DNA from: Pagrus major
Taxonomy: Eukaryota > Chordata > Actinopteri > Spariformes > Sparidae
Direction of reading: 5' to 3'
DNA length: 64,000 nt
Assembly (NCBI RefSeq): GCF_040436345.1
Contig: NC_133238.1
Span: 14,531,147 to 14,595,146 of the forward strand
The notes beneath the pieces were generated by a model. The model made no database searches and had not been told where the DNA came from. It saw only the letters and a list, made by a program, of their open reading frames with translations. Below, in pieces: positions 1 to 12,497 of the stretch. Every line of letters begins with the position of its first letter. Position 1 is the stretch's first letter. Position numbers and translations under genes: made by a program.

Positions 1-98
1 CTTTAACCTGAAGCTAACAGCTCCTTTAGCCTGAAGCTAACAGCTCCTTTAGCCTGAAGCTAACAGCTCCTTTAGCCTGAAGCTAACGGCTCCTCATC
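1..98. repeat. 23-bp minisatellite at window edge
   Basis: About four head-to-tail copies of a 23-bp unit (ctttagcctgaagctaac plus agctc) start the window and may continue to its left. From here to 737 I see only AT-rich 3'-flanking DNA of the protease gene and no exon. Confidence 0.8.
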
Positions 99-737
99 AT
101 CTTATGAGGACTTTTTACTGATCACCTAACACTCATCACAAGGACCTTGATATAAATCGTTACATAGACGTAGAGACACATGAAATTAAAATACTTAAGT
201 ATCTCTGAGTCGTACTAAAGTAAGTACTTGAGTAAATGTAGTTAGTTACTTTCCACGGCTGGAGTTAAAAAAACATGAACACAATCTCAGCTGGATGTCC
301 CACAATGCAACAGAAATTGAAGTTAAGCAGATAAATATGAAAAACACATACAACTACATGAACTTTCATCATTTCCAAGTTTATTGCTTTAAAAACTGAT
401 ATGATGTAATGTATTACTGGATCTGAAATCTCATTGGCTGTTGTCGGCTCTAGGGCGGGCATATAAGCACATATCTGCTCAAATGAGCTGTCAATCTCAG
501 TTTTTTTATGCCAAAGAGAAAACTGTACATTTGTATTATGCGACCTGATCGATCAAAGAAAGAGCCAACTCTCATCAGTCAGGAACATTTATCAACAGGA
601 CAAACCCGACAGGGAACCTGGAAACTTACAGCGCTCAGACGTCTCGTCGTGATGATGTTTGTTTGTTGATGACAGAATTAAATCTTTACAACAGAAATAA
701 CTTCGGCTGAAGTCAGTTTTCTGAAACGGATCGTTCA

Positions 738-3700
738 TTAAACTGGTTCCTGTTCTGACGTCAGTACTGATGCCTCCACCCACTCCACAAAGTTAGCCAT
801 GTTGGCGAACACCCCATAATACCCGGGCTGCGGACAGCCCCGCCCCCAGCCCACCACGCCCGTCAGGAAGTGGGTGGAGCCATAAAGCGTGACCAGCGGG
901 CTCCCGTCATCTCCACGGCAACTCTGCTGACTACCCCCCAGGTACCCTGCACACAGCATGTTGCTGGTGAAGTTGAACTGGGTTCTCTGGGAGCACCGGG
1001 AGTTCTGGAGGATGGGGATGGAGAATTTTCGAAGGACGGGGGACACCGGGACAGTGTGCACGGCGCCACGCTCCTTGTTGCCCCCGATGGTCCTCTTGCC
1101 CCAGCCGGACACGGTGTGGTAGCGGACCAGCAGGAGCTCCTTCTCCGCAAATTCTTTGGTCGGCAGGCAAACGGGGACGACGTGGCGGTTCAAGGTGACG
1201 GGTCGGTCCAGCTTCAGCAAGGCCACGTCGCTGTCACCCGTCTCTGGGTCATAGTGCTCATGGTTTATCACTGCTGAAACATCCATCCTCTGTTCTGTGC
1301 CCTCATCCACGTCCAGGTTGTGTTCACCTGGTGGCAGAACAGAAACTCTCACAGTTACGCAGCTCGTTTAACTTCAAACATCTTCAGACGAGACGAACTT
1401 CAGAACAGTGATGTAGAAAGTACCAACTGAAGCGTCGACTGGTTACCTGCCACCACGGTGAACCTCGAGATGCTCCCAGTGGGATGGACACAGTGGGCGG
1501 CGGTGACGACCCAGTCCGGTCTGATTAAAACACCTCCACAGTGACTGCGTCCGGCTAACTGAACCAGAACCTGATCAACAGACAGTCAATAAAACACATT
1601 TTGGTCCAGATCAACAACTTTGTGCTTCACCTTCAGACGTCTACATTAATCTGACCAGAGATATAAAAACCGCAGAGAAGAAGATATTAATGGACCCATA
1701 AGCACCACTAACTCAAACCTCCTGCTCCCCAGAGGATGAACTCTCCACATGTGAATGGCCCCAGTGCTGCAGCAGTGTTTTACCTGCCAAGGACACTCTC
1801 CTTTGGTGCAGTGGTTAGCTCCCACCAGCCGGGTCTGACCCACAACACTCTGGTTCGTGGTTTCCTGTGGAGGCAGCCGCCCACACGGATAATCCACTGC
1901 GACACGGAAAACACAAGTTACAGCAAAACATCAACGTATAGATGCATCAGTGTCCAGAACATTCATAAGAAGAAGGAAAAAAAGGCAGAAACCTCGAGCA
2001 GAACCGGACTCAATGGTGGGGAGACATCTGCCTCGGACCGGCTAACGAACGGTTCGTAAAGCATTTAATTGTTTGTTTACAGTTTAAAACAACGATAAAC
2101 TGAAGATTAACTAACTTTATATTTACTATTTATAATGTTACAGTTTTTCAGGAAGTGTTTCTGGTTTTAAATTAAGATCCTGGAACTGAACAGGCCGTTT
2201 GTGTTTGTCTCAATGTTTACGAAATGTTTTAATGTCTGAAATAAGCTTCAAAGATTCTCAGGATGTGTCAGTAAATACGTGTGAAGCATGAGGACGCTCA
2301 GACGTAGAGGACAAACACAAACACTTAATATAATCATGAAGGCAGGTACATCAGGGCTGTAGAGACGTAGTGTCATGTAGTGTTTGTACCCTGAGCGATG
2401 CACCGTCGTCCGTCCGGACCCAGCTTGTATCCGTCAGCACAGGAACATTTCACACGTTGTCCTGAGCCGTCACAGAAATGTTCACAGTGTCCGTTCTGGT
2501 AAAGACACTTCAGCAGGTCTTCTACCACTGAGGACAGTTAAGGTAACGTTACTTTAAATATAACATTCACAACTATATTTACACTTTGTCGTCATCTGTA
2601 GCTGTTAGTTAACAGTGATATGATAAAAACATCATTCAATTGTTTCCTATCATTACAAATAGTTCAAAAGAAAATGAAAAGTTTTCTAAACTGTCGAAAA
2701 CAATAAAAACACTAAAAGGACAAAATGTACCAACACAATGCTGTTAGCTCGCTGTTAGCTCTGTTAACTGTAAGCTGTTAGCTCTGTTAACTGTAATATA
2801 CCTGCTTTAGCTGTAAACTCTTACTTTGTTAGCTGCAAACTATCAGCTCCATTAACTAGAAGCTGTTAGCTGTTAGCTGTTAGCTGTTAGCTCTGTTCAC
2901 TGTAAGTTGTTCAGTTAGCTGTTAGCTGTTAGCTCTGTTCACTGTAAGTTGTTCAGTTAGCTGTTAGCTGTTAGCTCTGTTCACTGTAAGTTGTTCAGTT
3001 AGCTGTTAGCTGTTAGCTCTGTTCACTGTAAGTTGTTCAGTTAGCTGTTAGCTGTTAGCTCTGTTCACTGTAAGTTGTTCAGTTAGCTGTTAGCTGTTAG
3101 CTCTGCATTAGTAGTCATTAAAATAATAAAAGAACAAAAGATAAAGATAAAAATCTAAATAAAATATTTGTATGAAATACTACACACGAGATTGATTAAA
3201 ACTTTAAATAAAATATAATAGTAATACTGATAAACAGCAACATGTTGAGACACTGGTATGTTTATGGACCACTGATCAAACTATTTAGATCAAATATCAG
3301 CGACAACAATCATCTTAATTATGATTAAAATAACATAACTTGTTGTTAAAAGTATTTAGTATGTTCCAGATGTCCGTTATGTTAAAGTTTGTCTTTTTAT
3401 AACTTTTGAGTTTGTACATTTCGTAAATAAATCCAACCAGCTGCTGTCCTGCAGAACATGCAGACTTTGTAATTCTGGTTCCTGGTTTTGTTTTTCTTGA
3501 TGATTTTTCTCACCCGTCTCACAGAAGTCTCCACCGAAACCCTCCGGACAGACACAATAGTCTGAGGTCCCGTTGTTGACACAAGTGCCGTTGTTCTGAC
3601 AGTCGGCCACGCAGACGTCAACACCTGATTACAAGAAGAGACGATCACAACGTTTTATCTCTTTTTATCTCAGATTTGGTTCTCGACGACAGAAGAATGA

Positions 3701-5305
3701 GGATCAATATGACTTGACTGTGCAAATCAATACGCTGGTTACAGGTCGAGTCAACAGTACTGAGAAATATTCAATAAGTTTAAAATCCTTCATTCCATTT
3801 AACGTTTATCCTCCGACTATATAAAAATATATTTTCTGCTTCAGTAATTTTAATTTGGTTTAAATTAAATTATTTTACAAAATGTAAATGTAAAAATGAT
3901 TTAAACTCTCGACCACATCAAACTGTTAGCATTTAGCTCCAGCACCACTTGACTGGAGCCTGCTAATTAGCTAATGGTAGCATGTTAACACGTTAAACTA
4001 AGAGGGTGAACATGGTTAACATACCTGCAGACTATTATATGTAGCATTAGCGTCCTTTAGCATCAGTTTATAGGTTAGCATGCTAAGACGTTAAAAACTT
4101 AGACAGGGAACATGGTAAACAACAACAACAAACACCACCATGACTAAGTAGCATTGATTTTTAGTTTTGTTAGCATGATATCTACATTCATCAAGAACAT
4201 GCTAACAATAGTCTGTTATATCAGTCTTCAGCTGTAGCATTAGCATGCTTATTAGCTAATGTTAGCACGCTGACAAGCTAAACTAATAGAGTGAAGATGC
4301 TAAACATCGGTGACAGAATAACTCTGCTGTGATTCTTCAGCGTGCACAAGGTCAAACTACCGTCGTAATATTCCTCATACGACATTAAAATAAGTTTCAC
4401 TCACTTGTATATTTCCGCCAGAATGTTTCCTGCAAAGAACAAACAAGTAAACAGTTATTTTATTATATGTGTCTGTCTCATTACTTAATTATAATCAGGT
4501 TTCATCTCTTCTCTCTCCTCAGTCTCTCCAATAGTTTAATCGACTCATTATTATCCATGAGTGTGCTATCCTGCTCATAACATGGCTGACAGTTAACAAT
4601 CCAAATTTAAATCTATTGTTTATTGTTAAGGATCAAATTTTTATTCACTCTAAAATAAAAAGACCCTCAAAATATTGTAAGCTAACCGTAACATTAGCTG
4701 ATCTGTTATGCTAACAAGGAAATAAAGACAGAGAAAGTGTAACTTTTAGCAGAATGTACGTAATTTGATAAAAGCAATCAACAATCCGATTTTGTCCGAC
4801 AACAGTAGAAGTTCTCCCACCGAGTCGTTCTTCTTTCTTTGTGTAACGTTAACATTTTGGTGGAGCCGATGAACAAACTGACCGTCAGGGCGTCGTCTTC
4901 GAAAACTTCTCGAGCCTCTTCGTAGCTGCAGATCTCTTCGATGCACTCCCTCTCCAGGTTTCCTTGTTGCATCTCCTCCAGGAAGCCGCTGTTTGCTCGC
5001 CGCCATCTCTGCAGCACCGTGTTCGCCTCGTGCTTCTCCACAAACACTGAAACAAACGATGCAACTTCTTAACTTATTCTCCAGAGCAAAGCGAGGAAAC
5101 GTGGTGGCAAGAAGAAGCTGGGTTCTGGATGTTGTTGCACATCTGCTCTTGAAACTTTTCTTTAGTTTCTTTAAACTTTGTTTAACTTTGACATATAGAA
5201 TTTAGCAACATGCTAACGTAGCTTTTTATTAAACATGCACAGACCTGCAGCAGCAGCGATGCCTGACAGCAGAATCCAGACGGTGCAGCAGCTCCTCAGC
5301 AACAT
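738..5305 (-). CDS. f7i: factor VII-like protein with a dead protease domain (factor VIIi type)
   Basis: Secreted plasma protein of the vitamin-K-dependent clotting family. Eight exons in transcript order: 5305-5245 (signal peptide [20 protein letters not shown]), 5046-4883 (propeptide, [11 protein letters not shown] Gla domain), 4429-4405 (ETFWRKYT), 3624-3514 (EGF1), 2521-2390 (EGF2), 1896-1784 (linker with TR|LVGA cleavage site and CTKGECPWQ), 1570-1447 (catalytic His in VVTAAHC), 1327-738 (Asp in [10 protein letters not shown]). They sum to 1320 nt, 439 residues. The serine site reads [11 protein letters not shown] where active relatives read [11 protein letters not shown], so Ser195 is Asp, Asp189 is Gln and Gly197 is Ser. 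VVSWG is also VVGWG. The frame is fully open, so this looks like a maintained pseudoenzyme. Zebrafish has a catalytically impaired factor VIIi thought to inhibit clotting; orthology is inferred, and a protein Z or X-like origin is possible because the Gla domain looks factor X-like. Confidence 0.8.
2893..3102. repeat. 42-bp minisatellite in f7i intron
   Basis: Five near-perfect 42-bp copies, each beginning ctgttcactgtaagttgttc and ending in gctgttagct, lie in the intron between the EGF2 and EGF1 exons. Copies start at 2893, 2935, 2977, 3019 and 3061. Shorter, looser gctgttagct repeats precede them from about 2740. Confidence 0.9.
3925..4320. repeat. interspersed repeat rich in ttagcatgctaa, copy 1
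   Basis: An intronic stretch full of the words gctaatgttagcatgctaac, gtgaacatggtaaaca and ttatatcagtcttcagctg. The same blocks in the same order recur at 22640-23060 inside setdb2, and an end portion at 10660-10745. The family is common in percomorph genomes and, as far as I know, unclassified. Confidence 0.65.
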
Positions 5306-6238
5306 GTTGTGAGTGTCGGAGGTTCTCAGTGAAACCAGGACCAAGAGAGGTTTTCAGAGGGGTCGGGTGCTTTTAGGCCACGCCCACCGAGCCTCGGACC
5401 CTTGGAGTCAGTTTGTAACCAGGTCAGTAAACACGTCTCCACTCTGTCCTGCATGTTGGGTCCTATTGACCTGCAGATTATCTGCAGCTCAGCTCGAGGC
5501 AGAACAGCTCCAGTACCACCAAACTACTGCAATACAAGTACACAAGTACTGTCAGCTTCATGTAGTAGAAGTGTCCTCCATCACTGATGTCATTTTACTT
5601 TCTTATACTGACCAAGTTTGCATTTTTATAGTTAATGTACAATCTTTAAGTAGTAGAAGTATAAAGTAATATAAAATGTAAATTGTTACGTACGGAGACA
5701 TTTACACAACACGAGTACAACGTTTATGTACCACAACACCACATAATTCATTTTCTATGAAACGCCAGAAAAAGTGGAAAATGCAGGTTAATGATGAAAA
5801 CAACACGTCAGCATCACATAAACTGATCACAGGAACTGACGGACAGTTTGAAACACAAAGCCTGAAAAACTGGATAGAAAACATCTGTTGTAGCTGTTTT
5901 ATTGACACAACTTACAGTTTAAGACCAAACATGACGATGACAACAGTAATCAAGCAAAGTAATCCATTACATTACGTTATGCTGTCGAGTTGTAATCATG
6001 AAACTTTTCCCAAATCTCAGATATTTCGAGCCACAGAGACGTTTACAGATCGAAGACATAACTGTTCAGTCCAGCGTCCTCCGATGTCTCGCAGCTTGTT
6101 GAAGATACGTTCTTACACTCAAATCATTTGACAAAAAGTAAAACTACTAAAATAAAAGTGTTTCCTGTTATGAGTCCACAAAATGGACGCCGTTCTGAAC
6201 CTAAACCCGACAGAATCTGTTGACGCGTGTTGTCCCGT
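5306..6238. other. intergenic spacer between two factor VII-like genes
   Basis: Promoter side of the 738-5305 gene and 3' flank of the 6239-10896 gene, both on the minus strand. No TATA box or exon is obvious. Short AT-rich stretches occur near 5600-6150. Confidence 0.6.
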
Positions 6239-9200
6239 TCAGGTTGTCAGGTTGTGTAACGAAGCTTCCGTGTTGTTCGTCTGCTGACCCGGCGTCGCTG
6301 TTCGGTTGTGGATCCACTCCAGGTAGTTGGACACTCGGGTGTAGATGCCGTAGTTGCCCGGTCGGGCGCAGCCCTTCCCCCAGCTGACGATCCCCAGCAG
6401 GAACACCGTCTGCTTGTACTTGGTCACAAGAGGTCCGCCGCTGTCGCCTTTGCACGAGTCCTGCCGGCCCTCGATGTATCCGGCGCAGAACATGTTCTCC
6501 GTGAGCACCACGCCGCTCTCCTCCACACACTGCTGCGTCCGGATCCGAGGGACCTGCAGCCGCCGCAGGATGTGTGAGGTGGGTCCGTTCTCACCCCTCC
6601 TCCCCCAGCCGCTCACCGTGTGCAGGTTGACGGACCAGAGGTCGCGGTCCGCCAGGTTTCGCGTCGGCAGGCAGGCCGGGACGGCGTACTGCGTGTAGAC
6701 GATGGGCGACGCCAGGCGAAGGAGGGCGATGTCGTTGTCGGCGGTGAGTTTCATGTAGTTCTGGTGCATGATGATCTCAGCGACCTGGATGACCTGCTCC
6801 GTGCCCTCCTTCACCTCCGTGTTGTGCTCACCTGGCAGACAAAGAGCGAATCAACAGGCAGAAGAGTTTCTCACTGAGCTTTAGAAGCTGTCAACACAAA
6901 GACAAACACACAGCAGCACACATCTGGAGACTTCATCTACGTCTTTATTCAGACTAAATTCTAAGGCGCTTTAATTAACGATGACATTTAAAATCCAGCA
7001 GCAGGTTCAAGACAGACGGTTTGTTTTGCTGTGAACGGAGGGATTCGTACCTGCAACCACCTTCAGGTGCTGAGCTTCATAGTCCTCCAGACAGTGAGAT
7101 GCTGTGAGGATCCATGTGGGTTTATAAATCATTCCTCCACAGAAACCTTTGCCTTTGTGCACCAGCAAAACCTCGAGAGAGCAAACCAAACATTTGTGTT
7201 TAAAAAACTTCAGTTTTTCTTTTCTAGACTGATGGAGAAACAAAACAACTAAAGAACATGTTGGTTTCGTTATAAATCTGACTAACAGCTTCATAACCAA
7301 ACATTTCCTGTAAAACTTTCATCCAAGTAAAACATAGTTGTTATCTTTGTAAAGTTTGGGATTTCACTAGAATCTGCTGTCAGAGGTTAAAGTCCAGTCA
7401 AGTAACTTCAGGACTTTAACCTCTGATCGTCCTGACAACCAAACGTCATGAGTGAAAACAACCAGTAGAGTAAATGTGTGAACTGTCCCTTTAATGTGAG
7501 CGTACCTGCCAGGGGCATTCACCTTTGGGGCACTCTGTTCCCCCGACGATTCGACCTCGAGGGTCCAGCTGATTGTTTTTGTTTTCTCCCTGCAGGACGG
7601 GAACCATTCCACACGCTAACGACTCTGAAACACACAAACACTTTGTGTCATTAATAATATCTGTGATATTATAATTAAAAGTTTCAAGTTTCATCTTCAA
7701 CTGAACCAGCTGAAGATGTGTTTCTCATATTTGTTGTTTTTATCTAAGCTGAGCTGTGTTGTTTTAATTTACCATCTGAAAAACAACGTTTTTGACTATT
7801 AGGGTAAAAAAATTACCTTAGAAATTAAAAAATTAATAAAGTGTGGAGATAAGTCAAACATTTGAGAGGCAGAGAAAAACTTCTGACTGCAAATGATCAG
7901 ATATGTCGTTGTTTAGAGAAACTAAGATAAGTCAGATTTATAAATCCAGAAGATGTTTAACATTTCATATATTTATGTGGCAAAAATTGGCTTTTAATCA
8001 GTTTCAAGTCAAAAATAAGTGACAGACAGATCAATGTGCAGGTTTGTGATTCACAATCATTAAATTCTCCACCCACCTTTTGCTACGCAGCTCCGCCCAT
8101 CAACATCCAGGAAGTAGCCGTCTGCACACGAGCAGTTGAGTCCTTGTCGTCCATCTTCTTCATCACAGTAATGATCACATCCTCCGTTCTCCAGCAGGCA
8201 GGTGTCGGGGACGGTCAGCGTCTCTGAAGCCGACAACACGCTCACGTTTTACATATTTTGTTTATTTCACTACCAAGAAAACATGATAGTTAACTTGTTA
8301 CATTCAATATTGATGCTGAAGCTGAATTTCCAGTAATTTCCGTATCAAGTTTTGATACTTTTTCTTTTAAATCTAATGTATTATAGAATAAAATATCATC
8401 TGAAGTCATAAACATGTAGATCACAGAATAATGAACTTTGACTTTTGACATTTTTAAGGATCATTTTTAGGTTACACTAAGTAAAAATGTACAGAAGAGG
8501 ATTAGGGCCACGTAAAATATTTTTTGGGGGATAAATGTCAGAATTCTGCAAAGAAAATGTACAAGTACAGTTGTGTGTCATCTGCATAAAAGTGTACGTA
8601 CATATTTAACAGCAGCAAAACTGAAAAATGACACTTTTAAACATCTCCACAGCTGTTAAGAAGGACTCATTGTGTTACTGTCTGTGTAACAGGTCTTCTC
8701 ATCTATGGATCAAACCTCCTGAGCCGTCAGGTTTCAGTAAAATGTGTGTATGTTGCTCACCGAGCTCACAGTCGAGTCCATTGAACTGAGGCAGGCAGAG
8801 GCAGGCGTAGGACGAACCCTGGGTGGAGCAGCTGCCACCGTTCAAGCAGGGGTTGGACTTACAGCTGTCCGGGACTACAGAACGACAGTGCAGTCATTAT
8901 GTCATGTTTGAGTAGAACAGATCACAGAATACAGATATCTGCAGCTGTTTGAGGACCTCCAACCATGAATCATAGAGCTGGATCACCATGTCCAGTAACC
9001 AGGACGTTAAAGTCAGAATGTGGCTCATAAATAAAATCTGTGATAAGAAGAAAGTTGGAAACACAAACTCAGGGTGGAGGGCAAAGTTTAAAACAACTTT
9101 AAGGGTTTGTATTTTATTGTTGAATCTTAATTCCCCTCGTGGGATCAATAAATATTCAAAAATAACGGATTATCTTGGAACACGTGATTCAAATTTTATA

Positions 9201-10896
9201 ATCCAGATTATTCACATCCTGGACTTTATTGCCTTTAATCTGTTTGTTCAACCTTTATTTACACAGGCTGATCCAATGAGAGCAGGTCAGTCAAGGGTCA
9301 GGTCAAAGTTTTGCATTTTTGGTAATTTTTCAACCTTTAAAAAGTCGCCAACATTCCCGCCGATGATGCTGCATTTCCCCATACGTGCAGATTTTATGAG
9401 CCACTGAGCAACATGTCTGGATCAGGGTTGGAACAATCGCTAGCTTTGGTTAGCAGCTAGCGTGGCTGATTTTTCCACTGTATACTTACCGTTGTATGTT
9501 TTCCAGAATTCATCCTGAAGAAACAGAAAAGTCAGAGTGACTTTATTATTCATCCCAAGAATATTATTTGTGTTACAGTCAAAGAGGAAACCAGTCTGAC
9601 CGTGAGCTCTGTGTGTTCGAACACCTCCCGGGCTTCTTCATAGGAGCATTTCTCCTCCAGACACTCCCGCTTCAGATCTCCCATCTGGAGCTCCTCGAAC
9701 CAGCCCGAGTTATACCTCCGAGTCCGGACCAGTACGCCATGGGCTTTATCTGGATCCAGAAAGACTACCAAAAACAGAAGGAGGGAAGAGTTCAACAGAA
9801 CTGTGTTAGCACACAGCCTCTGAGCCTGTTGTCCAGCAGCTAACTAGTAGCATAGCCCCTGAGCAGACTAACGTTAGCACAAAGCACACACTGTGGCGCC
9901 GGGTAGCCGTTTCAGACTGACGCAAGTTTGTCTTCAGCTTCTCCAACTTTTTTTCTCTGACTTTAATTTTGAGAAAAATGTCTAAATTCTGAGATTAAAG
10001 TAAAAGGCTGGACAGGAAACCTGCACAGCTAAAGCTATTAGAAAGCTAGTCGCACAAGAAAGGCACAGAAAGTGCAGCCAAAGTTTCCTGATGCTAACGT
10101 GTTAGCTTGACGTTGGTGAGTGCCAACACTAGCCATGCCCCTTGTTAATGCTCAATATGATAGGTGTTTTCTTGAATATGGTAAATTAGCATATTTAGCC
10201 TCTGAACCTGTCGTTCAGCAGCTAGTTAATGCAGCAGCACAGCCCCCAGCACTTTTTACACTGAAGTACATTCGTAATGGCTATTATGTTTGTGTTTGTA
10301 CGATTGTGTCAATTATCAAAGTTGTTTATTTACGTCTTTATAAGACTACAAAATTAAAAACAGCTTATTGAATATAGCAAACTAACCGCTAACACATTTA
10401 CCAGCAGGTCAGAGAGAGTTGCGATAGCTCGCCGGTTTAAAAAAGCTCGGACACGATGTAAAAAACCACGTAGCAAACGTGTTAATCAGGCATTTCTGTT
10501 AGTTTACAGTCCCGTCATAGCTCCACAAACATCTGATGCTTTCAGTGCATCACTGGACGTGATGACTCACATGAGTCACGGACAGGAAACACTTTGAGAT
10601 ATTTTGACCTTTATCTTCTTTTGAGTTTTCTGAATTTCATGTTAAACATTACGCCTGCCAACATGCGTGTTAGCACGCTAACGTTAGCATTCCTTTCACC
10701 ATTGTCTTAGCCTCTCAGAGCTGCTAGCATGACCGTAGACTCTTTATTTCGTCTTATTCCTTCGTGACTAAAGTGGGAAAGATAAACAATTTGTAGCTTT
10801 CGTCTTCTGCAGTCGGACATTTTGTCTTTCCTCACCTGACGCCGTCCGGCAGCTGGAGAAGCTGAAGACGAAGGTGACGAAGACTGTCAGCCACAT
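6239..10896 (-). CDS. coagulation factor VII-like serine protease (active)
   Basis: Secreted vitamin-K-dependent trypsin-like protease. Exons in transcript order: 10896-10836 (signal [20 protein letters not shown]), 9764-9601 (propeptide [10 protein letters not shown], Gla domain [20 protein letters not shown]), 9514-9490 (25 bp, DEFWKTYN), 8874-8761 (EGF1), 8223-8077 (EGF2), 7624-7506 (linker, GR|IVGG activation site, CPKGECPWQ), 7171-7051 (His in ILTASHC), 6831-6239 (Asp in [10 protein letters not shown], Ser in [10 protein letters not shown]). They sum to 1344 nt, 447 residues. The triad and S1 Asp are intact, so the enzyme should be active. The short linker before R|IVGG and the CPKGECPWQ motif are factor VII-like, while VFLDxxxA...RYNSG in the propeptide/Gla exon is reminiscent of factor IX. 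The C-terminal tail of about 20 residues after LEWIHN is unlike mammalian F7. Factor VII-like is the best call; the exact paralogue is uncertain. Confidence 0.85.
9133..9160 (+). repeat. possible LINE/SINE 3' tail
   Basis: The words cccctcgtgggatcaataaa resemble the conserved 3' end of fish RTE/L2-type LINEs and their SINEs. It lies in the intron between the Gla-side exon and EGF1 of the factor VII-like gene. No coding part is recognisable. Confidence 0.4.
10660..10745. repeat. interspersed ttagcatgctaa repeat, partial copy
   Basis: The end portion of the same unclassified family seen at 3925 and 22640, with gctaacgttagcattc followed by cagagctgctagcatgaccg tagactctt. It sits in intron 1 of the factor VII-like gene. 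Confidence 0.5.
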
Positions 10897-12497
10897 TTCA
10901 GCTGACAGTTGGCTGCTGTGCTGCTTCTTTGTGGACCCAAAGGTACAAAGTCTGATCCTCCTCCCCTCCACCATCGATCACATGTTCCCAACAGAAATAC
11001 TGACAAATGTGACCTGGACACACTGACAGCTGCTGATTCAGGCTACAGACTAACGTTAGCTAACGTGACTAATCGGTTACAGCTAACGAAAGACTTCTCA
11101 TGACAGTGTTGCTGTTTTAAGCACCTCTTCAGTAGCGACACCGCTAATTTAAATGATCTGCCGGCGTCAGAATCGTTCATGGTGTGACAGAAACATTTAT
11201 TATTAGTTTTCCTGATCCAGGTTCAACTATAAATAATGTTTAATGACGTTCTGGCTTTTTTAGCGCTTTGCTTTCCATCACGGATGTAACGCAAGTGGCT
11301 AAAACCGCAGCTATGTTTAGCTTAGCTTAATTCTCTTTTTAAAACAGAAAACTACACCTTCTGCAATGTTACTTTTAGTTTCCAGTCACAGTTACAGTCC
11401 AACATTAACACCTTAGAAGCGTTGCACCCTGAACCAGAATTGGGCGGGCTGGACCAGAAGTTGATCATGTACGCCTCATATTGATATGGATCGACCAGAT
11501 TTGACTATAGTTATTATTTATTCAAAAACTATTTACAGAACAGCCTCAGAATTGAGCTTCAGATCATGTTTTTGAACTTCAAACCCAGTGAGGCTTTTCC
11601 ATCATCACGAGTACGGATATTGACTCACGTTAACGTCCAAGTTGTGATTACGTCTGGGAAGCTTTTTTTTCTGAAAGCTTTCTTATTAGAGATTGGCGAG
11701 TACACCATTATCTCCTCTGTTCAACCAACTAAAATATGTGTATTTGTTTACAGAATGGTGGCAGCTTAACCCGGAATTGGGCGGGCTGGACCAGAAGTTG
11801 TTGGTTAAAGCCTCATATTGATATGGATTGATCAGATTTTACTATATTTATTGTTCATTCAAACACACTTTACAGAACAGTCTCAGAATTTAGCTTTTTT
11901 CAAGTTTATAGTAAACTTGAGTGAATAAACTTCAGCATCAAGACACCAGATATTGACACAGTTTACTCGGACGATGCTACTTGATGCCTCGTGTCCACAA
12001 TCATACGTTCTTCAACCAAAATGAAACGGTGCTATATTTGGTCAAAACAGCTGTTCAGGTTGTTATAAGTAAACTTACAGAAATAACAGATTTCTTCCAT
12101 AAATCTAGACAACATTAAATTAGCTTACCTGCTTATGTTTTAAATGACATTTACATTAGCATAAAGACTATAGCATAAAGTATCAGAACATTTGACTTTG
12201 TCTTTTATTTTATTTTTGTTTGACAGGAATGAATTAGAGAATCAACATCTCACAGATTGAAATCGTCCCTGTAGATCTTGAATGATGAGCCACAAATCTG
12301 GAGATTTTACAAACCAGAGAATATAAATTACAAAATCACCAGAATTTGAACACTGTTGCTAGACGATAGTGATTAACAACTCTGTTATGTTTCTAATATT
12401 GTTTCATGCTCTACACTATGTTTTTATCCTACTCTAACTTAATAACATGATCTTCATTGCGGTCTGAAACCGTCACATCCCCGTTGTGACCTTGGAT
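10897..12497. repeat. intergenic spacer with a 130-bp direct duplication
   Basis: No exon seen. Two diverged direct copies of about 130 bp lie at 11430-11562 and 11770-11900. Both contain ttgggcgggctggaccagaa, cctcatattgatatgga, then a cagaacag(c/t)ctcagaatt block. The intervening 207 bp is unrelated. Confidence 0.75.

Noticed and set aside
870-1277. Plus-strand open frame of 135 codons
   Set aside because: It is the antisense shadow of the factor VII-like terminal exon; the minus frame has full family similarity and splice sites.
2740-3110. CRISPR-like regular repeat
   Set aside because: The repeats are directly adjacent without unique spacers and the genome is eukaryotic; it is a minisatellite.
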